DNA of 64,000 bases. Origin: Mycobacterium sp. 3519A (GTDB lineage: Bacteria; Actinomycetota; Actinomycetes; Mycobacteriales; Mycobacteriaceae). The DNA is taken from NCBI RefSeq assembly GCF_900240945.1, contig NZ_OESG01000012.1, positions 62,001 to 126,000 of the forward strand, in the 5' to 3' direction. The translations under genes were made by a program, and so were the position numbers. The notes below the pieces were generated by a model. The model did no database searches, was not told the origin of the DNA, and saw nothing but the letters and a program-made list of their open reading frames with translations. The first letter of the stretch is position 1. Every line of letters starts with the position of its first letter. Positions 1 through 8,442 of the stretch are shown here, piece by piece.

Positions 1-534
1 GGCCTGCCAGTGGCCGTACACATCAACGGCGGCAACGGAGTTGACTACGCGCCGACGTTCGCCGGTCACGCGCATACCTACCCCGGCTACGCGGCGTTCA
101 TGCCGCTGAATTCGTTCGTGCATCTTGCCACCCTGATCATCGAGGGCATGTTCGGGCGAATCCCCGGTCTGCGGTTCGTCTTCGCCGACGGCGGCTACGA
201 CATCCTCACCCCACTGATGTGGCGGCTGGACACGTTCTGGATGTCGATGCGCGACCAAACCCCTTGGGTGGACCGGTATCCCAGCGAGTATCTGCGCGAC
301 CATGTCCGGTTCTGCTCGTCGGCGCTGGACGGGCCGACCGACGCGGGACAGGCCGAACGATGGTTGGACTTCACCGACAAGGCCGACCTACTCATGTACG
401 GCTCAGGTTATCCGCACTGGTCGAGTTCCGCGCCCGGCGAGGTGGTCGCGGGCCTCAACGAAGCACAACGCGAGAAGGTGTTGTGGCGCAACGCCAGTGA
501 ATGCTACGGCGTCACGGAAGGGAGCCCCGCGTGA
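1..534 (+). CDS. ACMSD-type amidohydrolase, C-terminal part (5' truncated by window)
   Basis: The reading frame is open from base 1, so the N-terminal half with the first metal-binding histidines lies outside the window. The visible part is the end of an amidohydrolase-2 TIM barrel, the family of 2-amino-3-carboxymuconate semialdehyde decarboxylase. It aligns by eye with the next gene: GLRFVFADGG with DLRVVFVEGG, and YPSEYLRDHVRF with RPSEYVREHVRF. At the end of the last barrel strand, where the paralogue has TDYPHW, this protein has SGYPHW (Gly codon at 406-408), so the conserved metal-binding aspartate is missing. The stop overlaps the next start (GTGA), which suggests a co-translated pair, possibly a heteromer with one degenerate subunit. 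The family call is firm; the reaction is unknown. Confidence 0.85.
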   Translation, partial: GLPVAVHINGGNGVDYAPTFAGHAHTYPGYAAFMPLNSFVHLATLIIEGMFGRIPGLRFVFADGGYDILTPLMWRLDTFWMSMRDQTPWVDRYPSEYLRDHVRFCSSALDGPTDAGQAERWLDFTDKADLLMYGSGYPHWSSSAPGEVVAGLNEAQREKVLWRNASECYGVTEGSPA

Positions 535-1685
535 CGACCATCGAACGCGCGCAGCAGCACGCCGCCCAGGACGTCGCGGTGACCCTTGTCGACACCGACG
601 TTCACCCGCTGCCGGTGTCGGCGGAAGTATTGAAGTCCTATGCCGCCGCAGAGTGGAAGGACAAGCTGTGGCCGACCGGCAACGCGGTCTCCACACTGTC
701 GTACTTCTACGACACCCCCGATGCGTACAAGACGAATTCGCTTCGCGTCGACGCCGCACCTCCCGGTGGCGGTGTCGCGGGCAGCGATCCCGACTTCGCG
801 GCGAAGCAACTCCTGGTGGACGCAGGCGTGAGCATCGCGATGCTGGAACCGATGTGCGACGCGCAGTTGCCGCACGCCGAACACGTGCTGAAGGCCACCT
901 ACAACGACTGGTTGGCCGACATTTGGCTCGGCGACGGCAACTGGCACGGCCGGTGGCGCGGCGCGATCAGCGTCACCGCGCAGGACCCCGCCGCGGCCGC
1001 GCGGGAGATCGAGCGCTGGGCCGGCCATCCCTACATGGCCGAGGTGTTGATGACGCCCCAGACCCGCGGCATCCCGTTCGGCAGCCCGCATTTCGATCCA
1101 CTCTATGAAGCGGCGGCGCGGCATCGGCTGCCGGTCGCCACGCACCTGATGGGGCAGACGCCGTTCGAATTGATCCCAATCTATCCGGTGGGCAACCCTG
1201 CACACTGGCACGACTTCTTCGCCTCATGGCCGCTGCTGTACGTATCCCATCTGATGAGCCTGGTGTTCGACGGCGCGTTCGACCGGCACCCCGACCTGCG
1301 GGTCGTGTTCGTCGAAGGCGGCTTCACATGGGCGATGCCGGTGATGTGGCGGATGGACCGCATCTGGGAAAAGCGCAGAGGCGATCTGCCTCATGTCCGC
1401 CGCAGGCCGTCGGAGTACGTCCGCGAGCACGTGCGATTCACCACACAACCGCTCGAGGACGTCACCGTCGCGACGTATCGCGAATATTTGGAGATGATGG
1501 ATCTCGGTGACTGTCTGATGTTCTCGACCGACTATCCGCACTGGAGTTACGACTCGCCGGAGTGGGCCATCAGGCGGTTCCCCGCCGATCAGCGTGAGCG
1601 GATCATGCGCGGCAACGCCACTGCACTGTACGGCCTGCCGTCGACGGTCAAGGCGTTGCCGGGTGAACAACCACCGCCTGCCTGA
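531..1685 (+). CDS. ACMSD-type amidohydrolase (metal-dependent, decarboxylase-like)
   Basis: About 384 residues. I start it at the GTG overlapping the upstream stop (GTGA), preceded by GGAAGGGAG; the longer upstream frame lies inside the previous gene. Visible family features are TDVHP near the N-terminus (metal site on strand 1), a central THLMG histidine segment, SHLMSLVFDG, VFVEGG and the final STDYPHW with the metal-binding Asp (codon 1530-1532). Members of this family decarboxylate or hydrolyse cyclic and aromatic acids and are common in actinobacterial ring-degradation clusters. It is intact, unlike its upstream paralogue. The substrate is not deducible, but neighbouring CoA-transferase, P450 and Rieske genes suggest ring catabolism. 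Confidence 0.88.
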   Translation: MTTIERAQQHAAQDVAVTLVDTDVHPLPVSAEVLKSYAAAEWKDKLWPTGNAVSTLSYFYDTPDAYKTNSLRVDAAPPGGGVAGSDPDFAAKQLLVDAGVSIAMLEPMCDAQLPHAEHVLKATYNDWLADIWLGDGNWHGRWRGAISVTAQDPAAAAREIERWAGHPYMAEVLMTPQTRGIPFGSPHFDPLYEAAARHRLPVATHLMGQTPFELIPIYPVGNPAHWHDFFASWPLLYVSHLMSLVFDGAFDRHPDLRVVFVEGGFTWAMPVMWRMDRIWEKRRGDLPHVRRRPSEYVREHVRFTTQPLEDVTVATYREYLEMMDLGDCLMFSTDYPHWSYDSPEWAIRRFPADQRERIMRGNATALYGLPSTVKALPGEQPPPA

Positions 1686-2088
1686 GGTCGCGGACCTGGT
1701 CCGGCAGTACGACGCGTTCTGGTCCAGCTTGGATTTCGCTGGCGTGGCCGAACTCTGGCTTCGCGGTGAACCGCAGCCGATCTATGTCGGTGACGAATAC
1801 GCCGAGCCCCTGATCGGCGTCGACGAGTTGGAGCGGCATTGGGCTCGGATCGCGGCCAGGCTCAAGACCGCGTCGGTGTCGTCGGCGTTGCGTGGGTGCG
1901 ACGTCGTCGACGACTCCGTGGTGAGGGCGCTGCTACTGAGCCGCTGGAGCCTGACCGGTACGGAGTCCGACGTCGAGCGCACCGGCGCCAGTTGGATCAC
2001 GTGGTTGCTGGTCCGCCGCAGCGATCGGCTGCGGATCTTCCATCAGATGGAGTCCGAGGTCCACCTCAGTGACGGCGAAGGGGTGTAG
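1663..2088 (+). CDS. NTF2-like / SnoaL-type small protein
   Basis: About 141 residues with the cone-shaped NTF2/SnoaL fold pattern: an N-terminal helix with YDAFWSSLDFAGVAELW, then alternating strands ending in a conserved aromatic-rich strand. Such proteins are ketosteroid-isomerase-like enzymes, dehydratases or ring-hydroxylase small subunits; no catalytic Asp pair can be assigned safely. The chosen GTG start lies inside the last codons of the amidohydrolase (23 bp overlap), so it is probably translated with that gene. Its 3' end overlaps the convergent SDR gene by 23 bp. The fold is a fair call; the function is unknown. Confidence 0.72.
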   Translation: MNNHRLPEVADLVRQYDAFWSSLDFAGVAELWLRGEPQPIYVGDEYAEPLIGVDELERHWARIAARLKTASVSSALRGCDVVDDSVVRALLLSRWSLTGTESDVERTGASWITWLLVRRSDRLRIFHQMESEVHLSDGEGV

Positions 2089-2794
2089 CGCCGCGGCGCT
2101 CGACTTCCAACGGCACCACCGGTTCTCGCGCTGACGGTCCGCGGGTGATCGCGTGCAGCCGGATCTCGGGCACGTCCACCGACGGGTCGACGGTGTCCAG
2201 CCACGCGACGGCCTCGGCGACGTCGGCGGCGCGGATCGCGTACATCTCGAACGGCACGTCCTGCAGCATGTCGGTTTCCACCGGGCCGGGGGTCACCAGG
2301 TGCACGTTGATCCCGTCGCGGTCGACCTCTTGGGCCAACGCCAGCGCGAACGCATTCATGCCTGCCTTCGACGCCGAGTAGGCGGTGCGCGCGGGCATCG
2401 GCTCGTGCGCCGCCGACGAGGAGATGAACACTAATCGGGAGCCGGCCGTCATCCGAGGCAGCGCGGCCGAGGTGACGACGAAACAGGAATCGAGGTTGGC
2501 CGAGATGGTCGCCCGCCATTGGTCGAAAGTCTGTTTGCGCGCGTATGTTCCGCCGAGGGTGCCCGCGGCGTGGACCACGAGGTCGATCTGGCCTGCCGCT
2601 TGCACGGCGGGTTCGAACTTCTCCGGGTCGGTGGCGTCGGCGACGACGTAGCGCGCACCCATCTCGGCCGCGGCGGCCCGCAGGGGTTCTTCGCGGCGTG
2701 CGGTCAGGATCACGTCGTAGCCGAGTTCGGCCAGTTTGCGGCCACAGGCCTTGCCGATGCCGCCGCTGCCACCGGTGATCAAGGCCCTACGCAC
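2066..2794 (-). CDS. SDR family oxidoreductase
   Basis: A classical short-chain dehydrogenase of 242 residues. The nucleotide-binding motif TGGSGGIG follows the first strand, VVADATD is the adenine-contacting loop, HAAG replaces the usual NNAG, the catalytic serine lies in VFISSSAA, and YSASK gives Tyr-x3-Lys. The ARR segment after strand 2 (TARREEP) favours NADP(H). It oxidises or reduces a hydroxyl or keto group; the substrate is unknown, but the setting fits a step on the ring or side chain of the compound degraded by this island. It lies 10 bp downstream of the GntR-type regulator on the same strand, so the two are likely co-transcribed. Confidence 0.88.
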   Translation of the reverse strand: MRRALITGGSGGIGKACGRKLAELGYDVILTARREEPLRAAAAEMGARYVVADATDPEKFEPAVQAAGQIDLVVHAAGTLGGTYARKQTFDQWRATISANLDSCFVVTSAALPRMTAGSRLVFISSSAAHEPMPARTAYSASKAGMNAFALALAQEVDRDGINVHLVTPGPVETDMLQDVPFEMYAIRAADVAEAVAWLDTVDPSVDVPEIRLHAITRGPSAREPVVPLEVERRGATPLRRH

Positions 2795-2804
2795 ACAACA
2801 CCTT

Positions 2805-3614
2805 TCAGCGTTGACGTCGAGCCAGCGCTTGCGGCGAAAGTGCCACGATGCGCCGCTCGGGATCCTCGGCCATGAAGTACGCCTGGGTGTCGGCCAGGTG
2901 GCGCGCCGACAGCTTGCGCGCGCGCTCGGCGTCGCCTGCCTCGATCGCGTCGGCGATCTTGGTGTGCACGCTCAACGCGATGCGGCGCTTGCTCAGCGCC
3001 GGGTACTCGCCCTTGGCCGCGGTCTCGTCGGCCCACCACTGCAGATGGCTGCTCCACAGCGTTTCGAGGCTGCCGACCACGGCGATCATCGTGTGGTTGC
3101 CGCAGCCACGCACGATCTCGTCGTGGAACTGGCCGCCGATCTCGGTGAAGCGCGCCCCGTCCTCGATGTGCTCGGCCATCGCGTCGTTGAGTTCCTTGAG
3201 CTTGGGCACCAACGTCTCACCGCGGTCAGGACGCTTGGCGGCCAGCGCCGCACACATCGGATCGAGTTCACCCAACGCGGTCCCGAGATCCGCCAGCGGC
3301 ACATAGTCGCTCTGCAGCAGCAGGCCGAGCATATAGGCGGCGCTCGCCTTGGCCGGAGCGTGCACGACCGCGCCACCGCGGTTGCCGCGCCGCACGGACA
3401 CCAGGCCTTCGGTCTCCAGGATCCGCAACGCCTCGCGCAACGACACCAGGCTGACGTTGAACTGCTCGACGAGCACCTCTTGACGCGGCAGCAGGTCGCC
3501 GTCGGAGAGTTCGCCGTCGATGATCTGCCGCCGAAGCTCGTCGGCGACGATCTCAGCCGTCCTGCGCGCCGACAGCCTGCGCCGGGCCTCGGGGCCGATT
3601 CCCAGTGTTGTCAT
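2805..3614 (-). CDS. FadR-type GntR transcriptional regulator (FCD domain)
   Basis: 269 residues. An N-terminal winged helix (residues about 15-85) contains RQEVLVEQFNVSLVSLREALRILETEGLV, here given as family context, followed by VRRGNRGGAVV typical of the FadR branch. The C-terminal helical FCD effector domain (about 110-245) carries the metal/ligand histidines in GGQFHDEIVRGCGNH and SVHTKI. Regulators of this class bind organic acids or acyl-CoAs and usually repress adjacent catabolic operons. It is divergent from the fused CoA-transferase across a short intergenic region with an inverted repeat, which makes it the leading candidate for local control of this island. Confidence 0.9.
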   Translation of the reverse strand: MTTLGIGPEARRRLSARRTAEIVADELRRQIIDGELSDGDLLPRQEVLVEQFNVSLVSLREALRILETEGLVSVRRGNRGGAVVHAPAKASAAYMLGLLLQSDYVPLADLGTALGELDPMCAALAAKRPDRGETLVPKLKELNDAMAEHIEDGARFTEIGGQFHDEIVRGCGNHTMIAVVGSLETLWSSHLQWWADETAAKGEYPALSKRRIALSVHTKIADAIEAGDAERARKLSARHLADTQAYFMAEDPERRIVALSPQALARRQR

Positions 3615-3640
3615 ATCGTGCTAATGCTAACAGCGATATG
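3612..3640. promoter_or_regulatory. Candidate operator between GntR gene and CoA-transferase
   Basis: The perfect inverted repeat CATATCG-N15-CGATATG starts on the regulator's own start codon. Its spacer holds the direct repeat TGCTAATGCTAACA (3619-3632), which resembles TGCTATTGCT...AACA in the aldehyde dehydrogenase/lipocalin intergenic region. Autoregulation by the GntR protein is an inference. Confidence 0.4.
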
Positions 3641-3708
3641 CCTGCTAGGAGCGACCGCTATCCGACAAAAGTTACTAAGATGACAAAGAAACCAGGGAGG
3701 ATGTGCGG

Positions 3709-5976
3709 TTGAGCGGCGCCTCGGCTACCCCGCTGGACGATCTGCGCGTCGTCGAGATCAGTGACCGGATCGCAGGCGCATATTGCGGCAAGCTACTCGT
3801 CGACGCGGGCGCCGACGTGGTGAAGGTCGAGCCGGTGTCGGGAGATCCGTTGCGCCGCTTCACCGCAACCGGGGCGGTACCGCCGGCGGGCGCCGACGCG
3901 CCACTGTTCAGTTATCTCAACGCCGGGAAGCGCAGCGTGACAGCGGCATCCGATGATCTGCTCGCGTGTGCGGACGTCGTGATCATCACCCAACGGATCG
4001 ACCCGCGCCGACTGCTCGACCAGTCGCCTCGCTGCGTCGTCGTGACCATCTCGGATTTCGGCCTGACCGGACGGTGGTCGCAGCGGGCGGCCACCGAGTT
4101 CACGCTGCAGGCCGCGTCGGGGTTGACGGGCTTCCGCGGCGATCCGGCGGGGCCGCCGATCTCGATCGGCGGTGAGTTGGGCGAGTACATGGGCGGGGTG
4201 TGGGCGGCCTACGGTGCGCTGGCGATGTGGCGGCGGGTGCGCGGCGGCGGCCCTGGCGGTCATCTGGACATGTCCATGCTCGAAGCGATCACGCTGATGC
4301 AGTCCAGCGAGTGGTTGCACTCACAGTTGTTGCAGGTGCCCCCAATTCGCCGCTCGATCGAGGTGCCGTCGATCGTAGAGGCGTCCGACGGTTACGTCGG
4401 CATCAGCATGGTGACCGGCCAGCAATGGCTGGATTTCGCCGCGATGGTGGACTGCCCCGAACTGACGGAGATCCCCGATCTGCGTTTCCAGATCGGCCGC
4501 TGGGACTACCGCGACTGGATCCGCGAACGCATCGGGCCCTGGATGCGCGAACGCACCGTCGACGAGATCGTGGAACTCGGTCAGTTGTTCCGGTTGCCGA
4601 TCGCACCACTGGGCAACGGGTCGACCATTCCGCAGATGGACCATCTGCGTGAGCGCGGTGTGTACGTCGACAACCCGGCGCGCTTCCGTCAACCGCGTCC
4701 GCCGTGGCTGATGTCGGAAGCAGCACCGGCTGCGGTGCGTCGGACACCAGCGGTTGGCGGGTCCGACGGTGAAACTCTCTGGCAGCCAAGGGGACTGAGC
4801 GCCGCGGCGGCGGCCGGGCTGCCGTTGGCGGGGGTGCGGATCGTCGATCTGACCGCGTTCTGGGCCGGGCCGGCGGCGACGCATTCGTTGGCCGCGTTCG
4901 GCGCCGACGTCATCAAGATCGAGTCGATCCAGCGGCCGGACGGTATCCGCTACTCCGGTGGCATGCGCACCGACGTCGACGACTGGTGGGAGTACGGCTG
5001 GGTCTTTCACGCGATGAACACCAACAAGCGGTCGGTGACGCTGGATCTCGAGTCCGACGACGGCGTCCGACTGTTCAAGCAGTTGGTCGGTCAGGCCGAC
5101 GCGGTGGTCGAGAACTTCTCACCGCGGGTGATGGACCAGTTCGGGCTGGGGGCAGACGAGTTGCTCGGCCTCAAACCTGATCTGGTGGTGGTCCGGATGC
5201 CCGCGTTCGGGCTGACCGGGCCCTGGCGTGATCGCGTCGGCTTCGCCCCGACGATGGAACAGATCGCCGGTCTGGCGTGGGTGACCGGACTGCCCGACGG
5301 TCCGCCGGTGCCGCCGCGCGGTGCCTGCGATCCGCTCGCCGGTGCCCATGCCGCCTTCGCCCTGCTGGCGGCGCTGGAGTTCGCCGACCGCACGGGCCGT
5401 GGTCAACTCGTCGAAGTGCCGATGATCGAAACGGTGCTCAACGTGACCGCGGTGCAGGCGATTGAATTCGAGGTGTTCGGCGAGGTTCTGGCGCGCCGCG
5501 GCAACCGTGGCCACCCGAGTGCCCTGCAGGATCTGTACCCGTGCGCGGGTGACGACAACTGGATCGCGATCTGCGCGCGCACCGATGAGCAGCGGGCGGC
5601 GCTGTCGCGGCTGACGGACGGCGTCGACGTCGGATTGTGGGTGTCCACCCGGGAACGGGACGACGTCGTCGAAGCGCTTGCCGGGGTGGGCATTCCGGCG
5701 GAAGCGGTCGTGTCGCCGTCGCTGGTCGTGGAGAATCCGCAACTGAAGGACCGCGACTTCTTCGAACGCCTGGATCATCCGAGCACGGGGGAGACGCTGT
5801 ACCCGACCCCGCCGTTCGCTGTCCTCGACGGCGCAGGCAAGTGGCTGCACCGTCCGCCACCCACGCTGGGGCAACACAACGGCGAGGTGCTGACCGAACT
5901 CTGCGGGCTGACCGCGACCGACCTGGAACGGTTGGCGGGTCAGGGCGTGATCGGCACCCGCCCGAAAGGACTGTGA
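3709..5976 (+). CDS. Fused two-domain class III CoA-transferase (CaiB/BaiF family)
   Basis: About 755 residues made of two tandem CaiB-like CoA-transferase domains (roughly 5-350 and 370-740). Each begins with LDDLRVVEIS or LAGVRIVDLT, followed by GKLLVDAGADVVKVEP or AAFGADVIKIES. The catalytic aspartate is visible in the first half in HLDMSMLEA; the matching place in the second half reads LVEVPMIET, with Glu. Such proteins move CoA between acyl-CoA and a free acid to activate catabolic substrates. AGGGAGG ends 8 bases before TTG at 3709, whereas the GTG at 3703 is only 2 bases away, so TTG is the likely start. It is divergent from the GntR gene. Confidence 0.88.
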   Translation: MSGASATPLDDLRVVEISDRIAGAYCGKLLVDAGADVVKVEPVSGDPLRRFTATGAVPPAGADAPLFSYLNAGKRSVTAASDDLLACADVVIITQRIDPRRLLDQSPRCVVVTISDFGLTGRWSQRAATEFTLQAASGLTGFRGDPAGPPISIGGELGEYMGGVWAAYGALAMWRRVRGGGPGGHLDMSMLEAITLMQSSEWLHSQLLQVPPIRRSIEVPSIVEASDGYVGISMVTGQQWLDFAAMVDCPELTEIPDLRFQIGRWDYRDWIRERIGPWMRERTVDEIVELGQLFRLPIAPLGNGSTIPQMDHLRERGVYVDNPARFRQPRPPWLMSEAAPAAVRRTPAVGGSDGETLWQPRGLSAAAAAGLPLAGVRIVDLTAFWAGPAATHSLAAFGADVIKIESIQRPDGIRYSGGMRTDVDDWWEYGWVFHAMNTNKRSVTLDLESDDGVRLFKQLVGQADAVVENFSPRVMDQFGLGADELLGLKPDLVVVRMPAFGLTGPWRDRVGFAPTMEQIAGLAWVTGLPDGPPVPPRGACDPLAGAHAAFALLAALEFADRTGRGQLVEVPMIETVLNVTAVQAIEFEVFGEVLARRGNRGHPSALQDLYPCAGDDNWIAICARTDEQRAALSRLTDGVDVGLWVSTRERDDVVEALAGVGIPAEAVVSPSLVVENPQLKDRDFFERLDHPSTGETLYPTPPFAVLDGAGKWLHRPPPTLGQHNGEVLTELCGLTATDLERLAGQGVIGTRPKGL

Positions 5977-5983
5977 CCCTCGG

Positions 5984-7225
5984 TTAGCGCGGCCGCACCG
6001 AGATCGGCAACGCGTCGAAGATCGACATGTTGTTGGTCAGGTTCGGGTGACTGACGGTCGGCGTACCAAGTGTGATGTCGGCTGTGCGACAGAGCAATTC
6101 GTCGAGTACCGCGCGGATCTCCGCGCGCGCCAGCATCGCACCGAGGCAATGGTGCGGCCCGCCGCCGCCAAACGTGACGTGCTGGTTGTCGGTGCGGCCG
6201 ATGTCGAAGGCGAACGGATCGCCGAACACGTCCTCGTCGCGATTGGCTGATCGCAGCATCGACACCACTCGGTCGCCTTTCGGAATGGTGACCCCGTCGA
6301 TCTCCACGTCGACCTTGGTGCTGCGCGTCCAGAACGCCACCGGAGTCGCCCACCGCAACACTTCCTCCACCGCGCTCGACCGGATCGCTGCGTCGGCGCG
6401 GTACCTGCTGATCTCGGCGGGGTTGGCGACGAACGCCTGCAGTCCGGACGCCAACGCGTTCTTCGTGGTGTCGCTGCCCGCGAAAGTCAATACGTAGAAG
6501 AAGATTTCGAGTTCGTTGGCGGGGATGGACAGCTGCTCTCCGTTGTCGTCGGTGACGACGGCGGTGGCCAACGTGCTCCAGATGTCGTCGACCGGATGGC
6601 GCCGCTTCTCCGCGGTGAGTTCCAGCGCGTAGGTGAAGATCTTCCCGAACAGTTCGAGCTGTTCGGCTTCGCTCGCTTGGGCACCCGGCGAATTGGCCGT
6701 CTGCAGAATGCGGTCCAGGGTGTCGAAGATGTCCGGACGGTCGGCGTCGGGAATGCCGATGATGTCGCCGATGACCGTCATGGGCAGCACGTCGGCGACG
6801 TCGGCGATCCAATCCCCACCGCCCGCCGCCAGCAGACGGTCGATCAACGACGCCGCGCGTGTGCGGATGCCGTCTTCGAGCCTGCCGATCGCCTTTGGGG
6901 TGAACGCATGCGACATCACCCTGCGCCGCTTGGTCAGTTCGGGCGGATCCATGTGGATGATGGTCGGAAAATCCGTCATCACGCCGATGGGCTGAATCAA
7001 CGGACCATCCGCCGCGGTGAACGAGTCGGTGTCGCGGTGGATCCGCTGCGCATGCCGGTGCTTCGTCGTCATCCAGAAGTCGCGTTTCACGGTTTTGGCG
7101 ACGCCGTCGGTCAGTTCGTGATGGAAGATCGGTCGTTCGCGCCTCAACTCGGCGAATAGATCGTCGGGAAAGCCGTTCTGCCACAACGAAGAATCTGACA
7201 AGTCGACCGGAGTCGTGGTGGGCAT
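5984..7225 (-). CDS. Cytochrome P450
   Basis: 413 residues, the normal length of a soluble bacterial P450. The I-helix oxygen-activating motif is AGSDTT, the K-helix is EEVLRW (ExxR), and the haem loop is FGGGGPHHCLG with the Cys ligand. The N-terminus is soluble and contains no membrane anchor. It probably hydroxylates a hydrophobic substrate and needs an external ferredoxin and reductase, neither of which is adjacent. The gene is divergent from the KshA-like Rieske oxygenase and shares its promoter region, so both oxygenases may be induced together. The CYP family cannot be given without alignment. Confidence 0.95.
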   Translation of the reverse strand: MPTTTPVDLSDSSLWQNGFPDDLFAELRRERPIFHHELTDGVAKTVKRDFWMTTKHRHAQRIHRDTDSFTAADGPLIQPIGVMTDFPTIIHMDPPELTKRRRVMSHAFTPKAIGRLEDGIRTRAASLIDRLLAAGGGDWIADVADVLPMTVIGDIIGIPDADRPDIFDTLDRILQTANSPGAQASEAEQLELFGKIFTYALELTAEKRRHPVDDIWSTLATAVVTDDNGEQLSIPANELEIFFYVLTFAGSDTTKNALASGLQAFVANPAEISRYRADAAIRSSAVEEVLRWATPVAFWTRSTKVDVEIDGVTIPKGDRVVSMLRSANRDEDVFGDPFAFDIGRTDNQHVTFGGGGPHHCLGAMLARAEIRAVLDELLCRTADITLGTPTVSHPNLTNNMSIFDALPISVRPR

Positions 7226-7247
7226 GCCGCTCCTCGTTTCGCTGACC

Positions 7248-7282
7248 TTGACCTAGAATGCCTAAAATAGTAAAAATAGGCA
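7248..7282 (+). promoter_or_regulatory. Promoter and 24-bp operator-like repeat upstream of Rieske operon
   Basis: TTGACC (7248-7253) and TAAAAA (7271-7276) are separated by 17 bases, a good sigma-A-type promoter reading rightward. The inverted repeat TGCCTA-N12-TAGGCA (7259-7282) covers the spacer and the -10 box, where a bound repressor would block polymerase. Its right half, GTAAAAATAG, is close to GTAAACATAG in the repeat at 12872-12895. Confidence 0.5.
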
Positions 7283-7329
7283 ACGGACAGGTTCTGACCT
7301 GCCTAGATGGCGCGCGGACGGAGAGACCA

Positions 7330-8442
7330 GTGGCGGACACGGTTGCGGACACCACCGACCCGTCGGAGCGCGAGTTCGGGCCAAGCGGCATCAGCCTCTC
7401 GAAATACCGGTTCCCGACGGGATGGTTCATCGTCGGGTTCGCCTCGGACCTGGCGCCGGGTCAGGTCAAACGCGCGCACTACTTCGGCGAAGAACTCGTC
7501 ATCTTCCGGACCCAGTCCGGCCAAATCAGCGTGTTGGATGCGTATTGCCAGCACCTCGGCGCGAACATGGGCGTCGGAGGCACCGTGGACGGTGAGCGGA
7601 TCATCTGCCCATGGCACGGCTGGCACTGGAACGGCGACGGCACCAATGCGCTGATCCCGTACAGCAAGATCGGGTGCAAGCAGAACGTGCGCATCAAGGC
7701 GTATCCGGCCGCGGAGTGGTACGGGTTCATCGTGGTGTGGCATGAACGCCACGGCCGCGCGCCGTACTGGCAGCCGCCGGTGCTGCCCGAGTTGGAGACC
7801 GACGAGTACTACCCGCTGCACCCGCACACCCGGATGGTCAACCGGGTCAAGGTGCACGCGCAGATGATCATCGAGAACGCGGCCGACCCGTACCACGTGC
7901 AGTATGTGCACAAGGCGGCCAATCCCGCGAACACCGCCTCGTTCGAGGTGAGCGGATACCACCTGCACGCGACGGTGAACGCCGACTTCGGTGGAGGCCG
8001 GGCTAAGACGTGGCTGACGCCCAACGGCCCCGTCGAGGCCAAGATCATCTACGACAACTATTCGCTCGGGCTGGGCGTCGTCCGATTCCCTTCAGATCTG
8101 GTTGCCACCGTTCAGGTGACCGGGCAGACGCCGGTCGACGAGGACTACACCGACTACTTCTACACCCAGGCCTCCGTCCGCGAACCCGACGACGCCGGCG
8201 ACAAGCCGACCGGTCGCGCCGCGAAATTCCTTGCGCTGCAACAGGAAGTCATCAAGCAGGACTTCTTCACCTGGGAGAACATGAAGTACCTGGAGAAGCC
8301 CAACCTCGCCCCGGAGGAGGCGCGGGACTACGCCGCGTTGCGGCGGTGGGCGCATCGGTTCTACCCGGGTGAACAACCGTCGGCCGACGATTTCGGGTAC
8401 ACCGCGGAGGGCGAACCCGACCCGGCGGCAGCGAGGGTGTGA
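7330..8442 (+). CDS. KshA-like Rieske oxygenase (alpha subunit)
   Basis: About 370 residues from GTG at 7330, preceded by GGAGAG; the longer frame would include the promoter. The Rieske [2Fe-2S] site is YCQHLGAN...CPWHGWHW (Cys-x-His, Cys-x2-His). The mononuclear iron site is NAADPYHVQYVH, matching the Asp-x3-Asp-x2-His-x4-His pattern. Length and motifs match 3-ketosteroid 9-alpha-hydroxylase oxygenases, which hydroxylate steroid-like polycycles with electrons from a KshB-type reductase. No reductase lies nearby. First gene of an operon with an acyl-CoA ligase, an NTF2-like protein and two hotdog proteins. The exact substrate is unknown; KshA identity itself is not established. Confidence 0.88.
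   Translation: MADTVADTTDPSEREFGPSGISLSKYRFPTGWFIVGFASDLAPGQVKRAHYFGEELVIFRTQSGQISVLDAYCQHLGANMGVGGTVDGERIICPWHGWHWNGDGTNALIPYSKIGCKQNVRIKAYPAAEWYGFIVVWHERHGRAPYWQPPVLPELETDEYYPLHPHTRMVNRVKVHAQMIIENAADPYHVQYVHKAANPANTASFEVSGYHLHATVNADFGGGRAKTWLTPNGPVEAKIIYDNYSLGLGVVRFPSDLVATVQVTGQTPVDEDYTDYFYTQASVREPDDAGDKPTGRAAKFLALQQEVIKQDFFTWENMKYLEKPNLAPEEARDYAALRRWAHRFYPGEQPSADDFGYTAEGEPDPAAARV

Noticed and set aside
5940..7430. 496-residue open frame over the P450 gene on the same strand
   Set aside because: It has Arg/His-rich low-complexity composition, no family motif and covers the real P450 frame.
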